From JAKAGZ01 sp963748105 (GTDB lineage: Bacteria; Bacteroidota; Ignavibacteria; Ignavibacteriales; Ignavibacteriaceae): a stretch of DNA of 64,000 nucleotides. The notes beneath the pieces were generated by a model that was not told the DNA's origin, did not search any database, and was given only the letters and a program-made list of their open reading frames with translations. The position numbers were made by a program, and so were the translations under genes. How positions within the stretch are numbered: position 1 is the stretch's first letter; every line of letters begins with the position of its first letter. Positions 8,766 to 18,122 of this stretch are shown here, piece after piece. Location of the stretch: assembly GCA_963748105.1 (NCBI GenBank), contig CAVVHP010000039.1, positions 44,316 to 108,315 of the forward strand, read 5' to 3'.

Positions 8766-9578
8766 TTATTTACGGGTAAGTATTATAGTTCCCAGATTCG
8801 TAGTGCTGGATGCACTAACAGCTATGTTAGTAATTGTTGAATCGCGGTATGCCAAAGTATCCTTTGGTGCTATAACAACATCATAAGTACCTGGAGATAA
8901 ATAGAATAATTTGAATCCTCCCGTTGCGTCCGTTGAAGAAGAAGAGGAATCAGTTCCAGTTATTGCCCATACACTTGTTGATACGGTGTCAGGTAAAACA
9001 GCACCGGAAATTATTCCTGTTGTTGCAGTGGCTGCAGTTCTAATAACCGGCTTAAGTATGTATTTAGGATTCGTTGGCGACCCTGTCTTTACAATTGATT
9101 TGTTCGCATCAAAGTCTATTGTAAGATTATAAGTAAATCCTGCCTGTATATTTGCATGGATATTAAGTTTTACTCCGCTTTGACTACCGCTAGGAGTTTT
9201 CAGGTTATAGGTTTGTCCATTTGAAACTATATTACTTCCACTACCAATATATAGTCTGATTTGTGAATAATTTCCTGCAGGTAATGTTTCCTCACCTATT
9301 ACAGCATTAGCACCATTTACAAGTGTTAATAAATCATAAGTAGCCGGAATATTATTAAGTGTATACCAACCACTGGTGCTATCGCCGGTGGATATATGCG
9401 CCTGCACGCTATCAACAACTATGTTAACCTGAGAATAGTTTGCAGGGCTATCTATCATCGTTATTTTCATAATTGCAGTGCTTCCAGAAGTTGTGACAGG
9501 ATTATTGGTATCTGAACACCCGAAGAATAGAACAGAAATCCCCATAAATACTATAATTTTATATACTAATGTCTTCAT
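8766..9578 (-). CDS. DUF4382-like lipoprotein
   Basis: 270 residues. The N-terminus is a lipoprotein signal with lipobox LFFGC, so it is probably attached to a membrane and faces the periplasm or surface. Residues 35-180 look like a DUF4382 domain (IMKITMIDSPANYSQVNIVV, LLTLVNGANAVIGEETLPAGNYSQIRL). Residues 185-270 look like a carboxypeptidase-regulatory-like beta-sandwich (GTYDVVI). Ser/Thr-rich composition is typical of exported proteins. The substrate is unknown. It stands alone among the STAS genes. Confidence 0.8.
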   Translation of the reverse strand: MKTLVYKIIVFMGISVLFFGCSDTNNPVTTSGSTAIMKITMIDSPANYSQVNIVVDSVQAHISTGDSTSGWYTLNNIPATYDLLTLVNGANAVIGEETLPAGNYSQIRLYIGSGSNIVSNGQTYNLKTPSGSQSGVKLNIHANIQAGFTYNLTIDFDANKSIVKTGSPTNPKYILKPVIRTAATATTGIISGAVLPDTVSTSVWAITGTDSSSSSTDATGGFKLFYLSPGTYDVVIAPKDTLAYRDSTITNIAVSASSTTNLGTIILTRK

Positions 9579-10170
9579 TAATGTAACCTTATTAAATATA
9601 CTAGCGATTAATACGCAATAATTAAGCCATCAAAGTTTTTCTCAAAACATTGATATTTTTTAAAAAATTGAAATATATAGATTTAAGTTCCTGGATAGAG
9701 AGTATTATTATGATACGTTAGTGTGCAAATTTTTCACATTGCTGTGAAGTAACAATAACCTGGAGACTTCTATCATGGATTTTAATACAATTAACAAAAA
9801 ATTAGTAGACTTTCCAAGACTAACTTAATTGACTAATCCAATACAATTTCTTAGGTTTGAGTTGAATAATTTTATCTACGCAATTTAAACAATTATTTAT
9901 TCTCTGCGTACCAGCAATTATCACGGCCTCGCACAAATTTTCTGTTAGTAAAATTACCGGGGGATATTCAATATCTTACAAAGATCCTTTTTAATCTTAT
10001 ACAACTACAACGACCTTTATTGAATGGATTATTTAGATATAACAGGCAGTTCACTACCCTAATTGGGGGAAGGGTCATCGATTTTTTACGATATAATTTC
10101 TTATTAGTTTCAAATTTAGGGAAATCATCTAAAAGCATAATTAGCTTTGCTAATTTTTCAGGAGAGTAAA
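9579..10170. other. Intergenic stretch upstream of STAS gene 2
   Basis: Contains the upstream region of the divergent lipoprotein gene and the leader of STAS gene 2. One 17-codon frame at 9775-9828 (MDFNTINKKLVDFPRLT) has a GGAG ribosome site but no other support. Otherwise AT-rich with no recognised element. Confidence 0.5.
10119..10170 (+). promoter_or_regulatory. Conserved leader of STAS gene 2
   Basis: AGGGAAATCATCTAAAAGC followed by GCTAATTTTTCAGGAG repeats the leader of STAS gene 1 almost base for base. Upstream, the segment around 10055-10090 also resembles 10570-10605 before gene 3. Confidence 0.55.
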
Positions 10171-10524
10171 ATGGAAAACTTTGAAAAAAATATAATTTCA
10201 GATGTCGCTGTTGAAACTGTAAACCTCACTCGTGCAACCTTCGAAGAAGCTGGAATACTGAAAAAAATTCTTGACAATGATATAGAACAGGGATTTCAAA
10301 AAATAATAATTGATTTGACACAGTGCGAGTTTATTGACTCAACATTTATCGGCGTACTGGTTGTTACCCTAAAGGAGATTGCTAAAATTGGAGGTGAAAT
10401 TCGCATAATAAAACCCACTTCTAGTGCAAATACAATATTGACGCAATCAGGAACTTTAGAATATTTCAATCTCGTAGGCAGTGTTGAAGAGGGTGTAAAA
10501 AGTTTCCGATCGGAGAAAATTTAA
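10171..10524 (+). CDS. STAS-domain protein (anti-sigma factor antagonist-like), paralogue 2
   Basis: 117 residues from the ATG at 10171, preceded by AGGAG; a TTG at 10147 is in frame but would place the ribosome site inside the gene. A STAS domain with the conserved Ser in CEFIDSTFIGVLVV. It is highly similar to the copies at 8050 and 10689 and extends a few residues longer at the C-terminus (SFRSEKI). The role as a phosphorylatable switch is inferred from the family. Confidence 0.9.
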   Translation: MENFEKNIISDVAVETVNLTRATFEEAGILKKILDNDIEQGFQKIIIDLTQCEFIDSTFIGVLVVTLKEIAKIGGEIRIIKPTSSANTILTQSGTLEYFNLVGSVEEGVKSFRSEKI

Positions 10525-10639
10525 AATGACATAGAGGGAAAAGCCTTTTTCTTTAAAAAGGTAGTCTTATTACTCCAATAGGGAGAAGATTCACTGATTT
10601 AATAACAGCTAAAATTCTGATTAGATGTACTCTTTTAAA

Positions 10640-10688
10640 AAATTATCAAAAAGGATATTTTGTTTAGCTAACTTTTTGGAGAGTTAAA
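10640..10688 (+). promoter_or_regulatory. Leader of STAS gene 3, diverged copy
   Basis: AAAAGGATATTTTGTTTAGC, TAACTTTTTGGAG and AGTTAAAATGG align with the leaders of the other two STAS genes, including the TTAGCTAA palindrome. Confidence 0.5.
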
Positions 10689-11027
10689 ATGGAAGACTTT
10701 GAAAAAAATATAATTGCAGATGTCGTCGTCGAAACTGTAAATCTCACGCGAGCAACATATAAGGAAACAGAAATGCTAAAAAATATTCTTAATGATGATA
10801 TTGAGCATGGATTTCAGAAAATAATAATTGATTTAGCACAATGCGAGTTTATTGACTCAACATTTATCGGCGTATTGGTTGTTACCCTAAAAAAGGTTGC
10901 TAAAATTGGAGGTGAACTTCGGATAGTAAAACCGGCCTCTATAGCACACACAGTATTGGAGACATCAGGCACTTTAGATTATTTCAATGTAGTTGGCAGT
11001 GTAGAAGAGGGTGTAAGAAGTTTTTGA
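10689..11027 (+). CDS. STAS-domain protein (anti-sigma factor antagonist-like), paralogue 3
   Basis: 112 residues with the STAS core and conserved Ser57 in CEFIDSTFIGVLVV. It shares most residues with paralogues 1 and 2, lies 164 bases after paralogue 2, and has its own leader and GGAGAG ribosome site, so it is probably separately transcribed. It may be a gene-dosage or specificity expansion of one anti-anti-sigma factor. Confidence 0.9.
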   Translation: MEDFEKNIIADVVVETVNLTRATYKETEMLKNILNDDIEHGFQKIIIDLAQCEFIDSTFIGVLVVTLKKVAKIGGELRIVKPASIAHTVLETSGTLDYFNVVGSVEEGVRSF

Positions 11028-11176
11028 TTTGGGGAAATTCAAAATAACTAGTTGTAAAAAAAGCCGTCTTTTTTAAAATAATACTTCTTAATAAATTGCA
11101 AAGTATATTGAAATCTAATCCTTATCTATATTAAAAATAAAAATCCTCAACTCATAATAAGTCAAGGATCTAATGG

Positions 11177-11251
11177 TGGGGGCTAATGGATTCGAACCAA
11201 TGACCCCCTGCTTGTAAGGCAGGTGCTCTAAACCAGCTGAGCTAAGCCCCC
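11177..11251 (-). tRNA. tRNA-Val (TAC)
   Basis: A 75-base cloverleaf on the minus strand: acceptor GGGGGCT/AGCCCCC, D arm TAGCTCAGCTGGTTTAGAGC, anticodon stem CCTGC/GCAGG around loop CTTACAA (anticodon TAC) and T arm with GGTTCGAATCC. Confidence 0.95.
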
Positions 11252-11347
11252 GTTCAATTCTCTATACAAGAATTGCTGTCAAAAAGAGTATCAAATATAT
11301 AGTTTGGAAAAAGTAAAATCAACTATATGTGAAAGGAAAAATTCAGC

Positions 11348-12445
11348 TTAGATGCCAAAAGATATTCCGACAGCTTTGGCAGCAATTACTGCCTGTGTAG
11401 TAGATTTTACCAGTTTCTGCCTGGCAATTGCGTCTTCAATTTTTACATTTTTTACTTCACTGCCTTTCAGAGCCACCATTCTGCCAAATTTTTTCTTTGA
11501 AACCAGATCGATTGCAAAAGCACCAAATTTAGTTGCTAAAATCCGATCAAATGGTGTTGGACTGCCACCTCTCTGTAAATGTCCCAAGACAGTAACCCGG
11601 GTTTCCCTTCCGGTATTTTCCTCTATTTTTTTTGCAACAACTTCGCCGATCCCACCCAGTTGTATGGGGTCGTGTCGTCGAATATCCTTAGCCTTAACAA
11701 TCATCCGGCCATCTTTAGACTTGGCGCCTTCCGCTACGCATACAAGGCTGAATTTTTTTCCCCTTAATTCACGTTTGCGAATCTTATCATAAATTTTTTC
11801 CCACGAAAAAGGAAACTCAGGAATAAGAATTATATCTGCACCGCCGGCAAGCCCGCCGTTAAGAGCTATCCAACCTGCATATCTGCCCATCACTTCCACA
11901 ACAATAACTCTGTGATGTGATGATGCAGTTGTGTGAAGCCTGTCAAGGGCTTCGGTCACCACGTATATGGCTGAATCATGTCCAAAGGTAATGTCCGTAG
12001 CATCAAGATCATTATCAATTGTTTTTGGTACACCAACAATATTCATCCCTAATTTGCCCAGCTTATTGCAGATATGCATGGTACCATCACCCCCAATTGC
12101 AATTAATGCATCAAGATTCCAGGCTTCATAATTTTTTAGAGCTTCCTGAGACATGTTCCCGATTGTTATTTTTCCATTCTTTTCAACCGGCCAGTGAAAC
12201 GGATCTCCCTTGTTAGAAGAACCTAAAATTGTTCCACCACGCGAAAGAATTCCAGAAACATCCTGATCACGAAGTTCAACCGCTTTACCTTCAACAAGAC
12301 CTTCAAAACCATCCTGTATTCCATAAACAGTCATCCCGTAGTCCTGTGCAGGTTTTGTAACTCCCCTGATAACAGCATTCAAGCCGGGACAATCTCCACC
12401 TCCGGTTAATAAACCTATTCTTTTTATTTTTTTAGTCGTTGCCAT
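11348..12445 (-). CDS. pfkA: 6-phosphofructokinase
   Basis: 365 residues. Phosphorylates fructose 6-phosphate to fructose 1,6-bisphosphate in glycolysis. Motifs: TGGGDCPGLNAVIRG (residues 14-28), GGDGT with Gly121, and VPKTIDND with Lys141. Gly at the GGDG position is the ATP-type residue, while Lys in PKTIDND is typical of the PPi-PFK-like group III; that combination is known in ATP-dependent members, so ATP use is likely but not certain. The gene ends about 100 bases from tRNA-Val and follows the RNase HIII gene on the same strand, 9 bases apart. Confidence 0.95.
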   Translation of the reverse strand: MATTKKIKRIGLLTGGGDCPGLNAVIRGVTKPAQDYGMTVYGIQDGFEGLVEGKAVELRDQDVSGILSRGGTILGSSNKGDPFHWPVEKNGKITIGNMSQEALKNYEAWNLDALIAIGGDGTMHICNKLGKLGMNIVGVPKTIDNDLDATDITFGHDSAIYVVTEALDRLHTTASSHHRVIVVEVMGRYAGWIALNGGLAGGADIILIPEFPFSWEKIYDKIRKRELRGKKFSLVCVAEGAKSKDGRMIVKAKDIRRHDPIQLGGIGEVVAKKIEENTGRETRVTVLGHLQRGGSPTPFDRILATKFGAFAIDLVSKKKFGRMVALKGSEVKNVKIEDAIARQKLVKSTTQAVIAAKAVGISFGI

Positions 12446-12454
12446 AATTCTCTT

Positions 12455-13369
12455 TTATAAATTTATTTTTTTAGATGTCTTAAAATGTAATTTTACTAAA
12501 TTAAGCAAAAATTCTCTGCCAAACATATTCTTAAGTTCAACCGCTTTTTGCTCTACGGCACTTGAAGCACCTTTTGGTAGTTGAACTTTTAATTCTTTAT
12601 TTTTTTTCTCAAACCACTCATTAAACTTATCCCTGGCAAGAATTGATGCTGCTGCAACTGCTGTAAATCTTTCAGCTTTTGTTACTTGGACGAGATTTAA
12701 ATTTTTACCCTCTTTCTGTAATGAGTCTTTGATATACCTTTCATTTCCAAATTTATCACTAATAGCTTCGGCGGCAGGAAATTTTTCGAGAATATTTTCC
12801 AGTACTTTTGCGTGCCCCCAGCCGAGAAGTTTATTAACATTTTTGAAGTTTAGATATAGTTCATTGTACTTTTCAGGCGTAATTGTAATTATGTTATATG
12901 CTTCGCTAATTATTTTTTTTATTTCAGCAGCTGTTTTTCTTATAGCTGTTTCATTCAGATCTTTACTATCTCTTACTCCTGCAATTCTTAGCTTACGAAT
13001 AGTTTCGCCATTAACAAATACACCGGCAATTATCAGCGGGCCGAAATAATCACCCTTACCAGATTCATCTGTGCCAATGTAAATTTCCGGTTCCTTAATT
13101 TCAGTAGTTCCATTTGAAAATAAATCTTCTCCAAAGACTAGTTCTCTTAATTTTTTATATAAATCTAATTCTTTATTCCCCTGTAAGACAACTTTGTTCC
13201 CTTTCTTGCCGAAATAGACCTGTAATTTAACTTTGTCTTTGCCATCACTAACTACAGATTCATAATTATAGGCAGCTTTGGTAATTGTTGAAACAGAAAG
13301 CCCGTAACTCTCCGCGACTTTTCGATATTCCTTTATTATTGATTCTGCTTTTTGTTGAATTAAGTTCAC
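12455..13369 (-). CDS. rnhC: Ribonuclease HIII
   Basis: 304 residues. Degrades the RNA strand of RNA/DNA hybrids. The N-terminal 90 residues form the TBP-like substrate-binding domain that separates HIII from HII. The catalytic domain starts with GTDESGKGDYFGPL (catalytic Asp-Glu), followed by DSKDLNE and the KAERFTAVAAASILARD segment. Length is normal for the family. It lies in a same-strand run with pfkA downstream and the sensor kinase gene upstream. Confidence 0.94.
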   Translation of the reverse strand: MNLIQQKAESIIKEYRKVAESYGLSVSTITKAAYNYESVVSDGKDKVKLQVYFGKKGNKVVLQGNKELDLYKKLRELVFGEDLFSNGTTEIKEPEIYIGTDESGKGDYFGPLIIAGVFVNGETIRKLRIAGVRDSKDLNETAIRKTAAEIKKIISEAYNIITITPEKYNELYLNFKNVNKLLGWGHAKVLENILEKFPAAEAISDKFGNERYIKDSLQKEGKNLNLVQVTKAERFTAVAAASILARDKFNEWFEKKNKELKVQLPKGASSAVEQKAVELKNMFGREFLLNLVKLHFKTSKKINL

Positions 13370-13391
13370 GGGTGATATTCAGGGGAAATTT

Positions 13392-15506
13392 TTATCTGGT
13401 CTGAGGAACTGTAAATGTAAAAGTACTGCCAGCTTTTAATTTACTTTTAATTTCCAGAGTGCCTCCATTTTTAGCTATAAATTCTTTTACCAGTGAAAGT
13501 CCTAGCCCGGTACCAAATTCTTTATCCGTTCCCGGTGTTGTATAATAGTTGCCCTCTAGAATTTTTTCTAAATCAAATGTGCTAATGCCAACCCCGTTAT
13601 CTGAAATTGCAATTTTAAGAAAGGCTTTGTTATCTATACTAATCTTAGAAGCTTTAATACTAATTTTACCATTTTTATAAGTGAATTTAATAGCATTCGA
13701 AATCAGGTTTTGCAATACGGATGATAGCATATCTTCATCCACAAAAATTTTCATATCTTCTTCTATTTCTTCGGAAATTTGCAACTGTTTTTTGACAATA
13801 TTACCCTTCAGAAGTTTTACAACATCACTTACCAGTAATTTTAGATCAATGCTAGTTGGTTTAAATTCAATTTTGCCCATTTGGAAACGGGAAAACTGTA
13901 AAAGATTATTAGTAATGCTGTACAGATTTTTTGATGAATCATAAATTGCACGAATATATTCTTTAATTTCTTCTGTTGTAAGAGATTCATATTCGGAAGT
14001 TAGAATTTCAGAAAATCCAAGCAATGAATTAAAGGGACTTCTTAAATCGTGCGAAATAAGAGAGAACAATTTATCCTTTGAGCTATTCATTTTTTCTAAC
14101 CTCTTAATAAGCCGGCCTCTATCCTTTTCCAGCCTCTTTCTTTCAATAGCTCTTGAGATTGAATAAGCAATTACTTCGAGAATTTTTTGTTCATTTTCAG
14201 TATAAGTATTTTCATTTTCATAGTCCTGTACTGCCAGAACACCAATTGTAAAATCTCCTATTTTCAATGGAATCCCCAGCCAAATTGCAGATTGGGTACC
14301 TATAATTTCTGTCTTCTTCTGCCCTACAAGTTCATTATCTTTTGCTTTATTGATCAGAGCTGATTTCCCGCTGGTCAGTACATATTCAGTAAGTCCGTTG
14401 CCAAATTTTTTGGGTGGGAATTTGGGATCATATTTATCCACTGTATATGGGAAAGAAATAATTCCGGTATTTTTATCATACAGTGCGATATAGAAATTTT
14501 CAGCTTTCATCAGTTTGGAAATTTCAGTACGAATATAACTGAAGAAATCTTCCAGTTTTGAATCATTATTTGATGCCTGGAGAATATTTGAAATAACCTG
14601 TTGGACTTTTCCTTCTTTAATCTTTTCAGTAATATCTTCGCCTGAACTAAGAAAAAACAACAGGTTTCCGTCTTCATCACGGTACGGCTTATTATGCCAT
14701 CCAAATTCTCTTAATTCCCCGGATTTCGTTACGATTGCATTTTCGAAATAAGAATATTTTTGCTCTTTGCCTTCAAAAATTCCCGCTGATACTTCTTCAA
14801 CATTTTTTTTTACCTGGTCAGGCACAAAATTATCTATCCAGTTTTTACCAATTATTTCTTCTTTTTGGTATCCTAAAACCTCACACGCTTTGCGATTTAC
14901 CAGTTCAACATTACCCTCTTGATCCAATACAAGTATAATTACTTCAGCCATTTCAATAATTGCATTCAACCTTGCCTTTTCTTGCAGAATTGAAATTAGA
15001 TAGTTGTTGAGTGAAGTAACATCCTTCATAAATCCACTAACTGAATCTGCATTACCATTTTTCCCGGGCTCACTAAAAGCATAATTTTCGATCAATTTCC
15101 ACTGCCCGGTTTTTGTTTCAATCCAGTACCGGGAATAATAATTCTTCTTTTTTAAGATTCCGTTATTTTCACTAGACACAGGGACTTCATCAAAATCGGG
15201 TGATACTTCTTTATGGATGGCTTTATCAAATCCGAATTCTTTAAGTTCATCCATCGAATATCCAGTCAGATCTTCAATGGCAGGACTGAAATAAGAATAC
15301 TTTAATGATGATTGGTTGAATTTATAATAAACGGCATGAGATTTTGAGAGAAGAAGATTCTTATTTCTTTCAATATCAAGGAAAACATCTTTGTATGCTT
15401 TACTGTAATTGTTCTTCTTCATCCTACTATAATTTTGGGATCCAGTTAAATTGGAGTAATTTCTTAACTTACAACTTAAGATAACACTTACAACGCTCAT
15501 TTTCAA
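13392..15506 (-). CDS. PAS-PAS-GAF sensor histidine kinase
   Basis: 704 residues from the first start, or 676 from the ATG at 15422, which begins a more typical N-terminus (MKKNNYSKAY). Two PAS domains (about 50-180 and 180-300), a GAF domain (about 310-460), HisKA with SLISHDLRSPFN, and HATPase_c with NLISNAIKFTY, DNGVGIS and GTGLGLS. It has no membrane segments. The GAF region is strikingly like that of the kinase at 3608-5197 (NFYIALYDKNTGIISFPYTV against NFYIAMYDESTEMISFPYMV). No response regulator is adjacent, so it is an orphan kinase. Confidence 0.92.
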   Translation of the reverse strand: MKMSVVSVILSCKLRNYSNLTGSQNYSRMKKNNYSKAYKDVFLDIERNKNLLLSKSHAVYYKFNQSSLKYSYFSPAIEDLTGYSMDELKEFGFDKAIHKEVSPDFDEVPVSSENNGILKKKNYYSRYWIETKTGQWKLIENYAFSEPGKNGNADSVSGFMKDVTSLNNYLISILQEKARLNAIIEMAEVIILVLDQEGNVELVNRKACEVLGYQKEEIIGKNWIDNFVPDQVKKNVEEVSAGIFEGKEQKYSYFENAIVTKSGELREFGWHNKPYRDEDGNLLFFLSSGEDITEKIKEGKVQQVISNILQASNNDSKLEDFFSYIRTEISKLMKAENFYIALYDKNTGIISFPYTVDKYDPKFPPKKFGNGLTEYVLTSGKSALINKAKDNELVGQKKTEIIGTQSAIWLGIPLKIGDFTIGVLAVQDYENENTYTENEQKILEVIAYSISRAIERKRLEKDRGRLIKRLEKMNSSKDKLFSLISHDLRSPFNSLLGFSEILTSEYESLTTEEIKEYIRAIYDSSKNLYSITNNLLQFSRFQMGKIEFKPTSIDLKLLVSDVVKLLKGNIVKKQLQISEEIEEDMKIFVDEDMLSSVLQNLISNAIKFTYKNGKISIKASKISIDNKAFLKIAISDNGVGISTFDLEKILEGNYYTTPGTDKEFGTGLGLSLVKEFIAKNGGTLEIKSKLKAGSTFTFTVPQTR

Positions 15507-15694
15507 AGTATTTAACTAAGTTGTAGTATACTAATTCCATTTTAATTTCTTATAAAAATTATAAATCATTCTGAACATGCATGACGTCACGCCAGATTTA
15601 TTTCAGAATCTGATTGCATTTTAGAGATTCTAAAATACCGCATAGCAAGAGAATGATAATTTGAAATTAGAAAACAACGAGGTATTTAAATTCC

Positions 15695-15723
15695 TTGACA
15701 TTTGAGCGGAAGCTACCTATTTT
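15695..15723 (+). promoter_or_regulatory. Putative promoter of feoAB
   Basis: TTGACA at 15695-15700 and TATTTT at 15718-15723 with a 17-base spacer, about 50 bases before feoA. I do not recognise a clear Fur box. Confidence 0.55.
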
Positions 15724-15775
15724 TATATAGATTAAATCTTAATAGTGCGCACATATTATTCAACAGGTATTAAAA

Positions 15776-15997
15776 ATGAAAAAGGCTTCTCAATTACAAT
15801 ACGGTGAAAAAGTACAAATAGACAATATAGACTGCAACCATCCTTCATCAAGAAGAATTATAGAAATTGGTTTTACTCCTGGGCAGGAAATTGAACTAAT
15901 TAACAAATCCGTTTTTAACGATCCTCTTGCTTTTTCTGTTAGAGGCACCGTAATTGCGATAAGGAAAAATGAAGCAGACTGCATTCAGGTTAAATGA
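15776..15997 (+). CDS. feoA: FeoA ferrous iron transport accessory protein
   Basis: 73 residues, an SH3-like FeoA domain: Leu/Gly-rich core with RRIIEIGFTPGQEIELI and DPLAFSVRGTVIAIRKNEA. FeoA binds the cytoplasmic part of FeoB and supports Fe(II) uptake. The stop overlaps the feoB start by 4 bases (ATGA), so the two are translationally coupled. Confidence 0.94.
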   Translation: MKKASQLQYGEKVQIDNIDCNHPSSRRIIEIGFTPGQEIELINKSVFNDPLAFSVRGTVIAIRKNEADCIQVK

Positions 15998-18036
15998 TTT
16001 CTCAAACTTCTGATAAAACATCACTAATAACGTTAGTTGGCTCCCCTAACGCAGGCAAGACAACTCTTTTTAATCACCTTAGTGGCCGGAATTTCAAGAC
16101 AGTAAATTATCCAGGTGCTACAGTGGAATATTCTGTTTCTCCCTTACTCGGTAAATTTGATCTTGATGCAAATCTATTAGATTCTCCCGGGATCATTAGT
16201 CTTACTCCCAACTCACCTGATGAAGAAGTTGCCGTAAACTCATTATTTTCACATCCGGTATTAGGAGTCCCCGATCTTCTGATTGTAGCCGTAGATGCCA
16301 GTCAGCTTTCCCGTCATCTTTTTCTCGTCAAGCAATTACAACGATGCAATTTTAAATTAGTTGTTGCACTTACAATGACGGACATTCTGTTAAAGAAAGG
16401 GTTTAATCTCTCAATTGATAAATTAAGTGAAGAACTAAATTGTGACGTTATAAAAGTTGATGGAAGAACCGGTAATGGAGTAACCGAACTGATGCGGGCA
16501 GTTTCTGTAAATCTTGAAAAAATAGAAATAAACGGAGATACAAAAATTGTGCCCTTCCCCGGACATGATAACGAACGCCTGATTGAATCCTACAAAGAGA
16601 TTGAAACAATTTCGGACAAAGTAATCAATGAACTGCCAGATAAAAAGGAAAAAATTAATTTAAGAAGAGCTAATGCAAAGCTGTCTATATTACATCCGGA
16701 TCCTTTAGCAAAAAAGAATTGTTACCAGGTTGATAAACGCACAGTGAAGATTGATAAAATACTGCTGCACAAAATTTGGGGACTATTAATATTTTTCCTC
16801 ATAATGGCATTAACCTTCACATCCATTTTCTGGATTGCTCAACCAATAATGGATTTTGTCAGTAATATTTTCGGATTTTTAGCTAATGAAACTCTTACAC
16901 TCCTGGGAAACAATTGGTTTGGTGATTTCATCTCTACAGGAATTATAACCGGTGTAGGCTCAGTTATGGTTTTTGTTCCACAAATAATGATTCTTTTCCT
17001 GATACTTGGCCTCCTTGAAGACAGCGGATACCTGGCAAGAGGAGCGATGCTGATTGACCGGCCTTTATCAAAAATTGGTTTAAATGGAAAATCATTTGTT
17101 CCGATGCTGTCCGGTTTTGCTTGCGCAATTCCCGCAATGATGGCTGCAAGAACAATCCCGAATAAAAGAGAAAGATTTCTAACAATATTTATTATTCCTC
17201 TGCTTAGCTGCAGCGCCCGGCTTCCTATTTATGCACTGCTGCTCGCATTTCTCTTCCCCGGCTCTAACGCCTGGATTGCCGGTCTTGTGCTTGCTGGTAT
17301 TTATATATTCAGTATTACAAATTCTGTAGTGATTGCTGCTATTATTAATAAATTCAGTAAGAGAATTATTAAAGAAGAAGATAATTCTTCATTTATACTG
17401 GAATTGCCTGCTTATCGCTCACCCAAATTGAAAGTAGTTTATAATAATATGGTTACCAGCGCTAAATCTTACCTGAGAAAAGCAGGACCCGTAATTCTGG
17501 TTTTATCGGTTGCGATCTGGCTGCTAACCTACTTCCCGGACTACACCCCAAAGGTTGAGACACACAATCATACGCAGGATGAAATTGTACAATTACAGAA
17601 TGCTGAAAGGCTTTCGCATTCTTATGCCGCTGATTTGGGAAAATTCATTCAGCCTGTAATGAAACCAATAGGTATGGACTGGAGAGTTGGCGTTTCACTC
17701 ATCGCAGCTTTCACTGCAAGAGAAGTTTTTGTGAGTTCGCTGGCTTTAATCTTTAAAGTTACAGGAGAAGGTGATACGATTCAAAGTTCCATGGTCCGTG
17801 CAATGAAGGATGCAAAAATTGAAGATACCGGGCAAAAACTATTTACACCCGCAACAATTGCGGGCCTGATTATATTTTTCCTGTTTGCTCTTCAGTGTCT
17901 GTCAACCGTTGCCGTTTCACGAAAAGAAACGGGTGGGTGGCGTATTCCAGTTCTCCAGTTAATTATTTTTACTTCCATGGCTTATGCACTTACATTTATA
18001 ACTGTTAACGGGCTGAGAGCATTGGGAATAGCCTGA
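15994..18036 (+). CDS. feoB: FeoB ferrous iron transporter
   Basis: 680 residues. N-terminal G domain with P-loop GSPNAGKTT (16-24), switch NYPGATVE and DSPG, followed by a helical spacer and about ten membrane helices with two Gate motifs (LSGFACAIPAMMAART and LLSCSARLPIYALL). It imports Fe(II) across the inner membrane. Oddity: the G4 motif, usually NxxD and responsible for guanine specificity, reads TMTD at 127-130. Length is at the short end for the family. It is coupled to feoA and followed by a Fur-family gene. Confidence 0.95.
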   Translation: MISQTSDKTSLITLVGSPNAGKTTLFNHLSGRNFKTVNYPGATVEYSVSPLLGKFDLDANLLDSPGIISLTPNSPDEEVAVNSLFSHPVLGVPDLLIVAVDASQLSRHLFLVKQLQRCNFKLVVALTMTDILLKKGFNLSIDKLSEELNCDVIKVDGRTGNGVTELMRAVSVNLEKIEINGDTKIVPFPGHDNERLIESYKEIETISDKVINELPDKKEKINLRRANAKLSILHPDPLAKKNCYQVDKRTVKIDKILLHKIWGLLIFFLIMALTFTSIFWIAQPIMDFVSNIFGFLANETLTLLGNNWFGDFISTGIITGVGSVMVFVPQIMILFLILGLLEDSGYLARGAMLIDRPLSKIGLNGKSFVPMLSGFACAIPAMMAARTIPNKRERFLTIFIIPLLSCSARLPIYALLLAFLFPGSNAWIAGLVLAGIYIFSITNSVVIAAIINKFSKRIIKEEDNSSFILELPAYRSPKLKVVYNNMVTSAKSYLRKAGPVILVLSVAIWLLTYFPDYTPKVETHNHTQDEIVQLQNAERLSHSYAADLGKFIQPVMKPIGMDWRVGVSLIAAFTAREVFVSSLALIFKVTGEGDTIQSSMVRAMKDAKIEDTGQKLFTPATIAGLIIFFLFALQCLSTVAVSRKETGGWRIPVLQLIIFTSMAYALTFITVNGLRALGIA

Positions 18037-18122
18037 TAATCACGGTACAAACTATCTTTCTTGCTATTCATAAAAAGCAGTGATATTTTAAATCATCAAT
18101 TAGAATTAAACTGAAAGTTAAA

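Noticed and set aside
9775..9828. 17-codon frame with a GGAG site
   Set aside because: Too short and unsupported; kept only as a remark in the intergenic entry.
11352..11792. 146-codon plus-strand frame
   Set aside because: Antisense shadow of pfkA.
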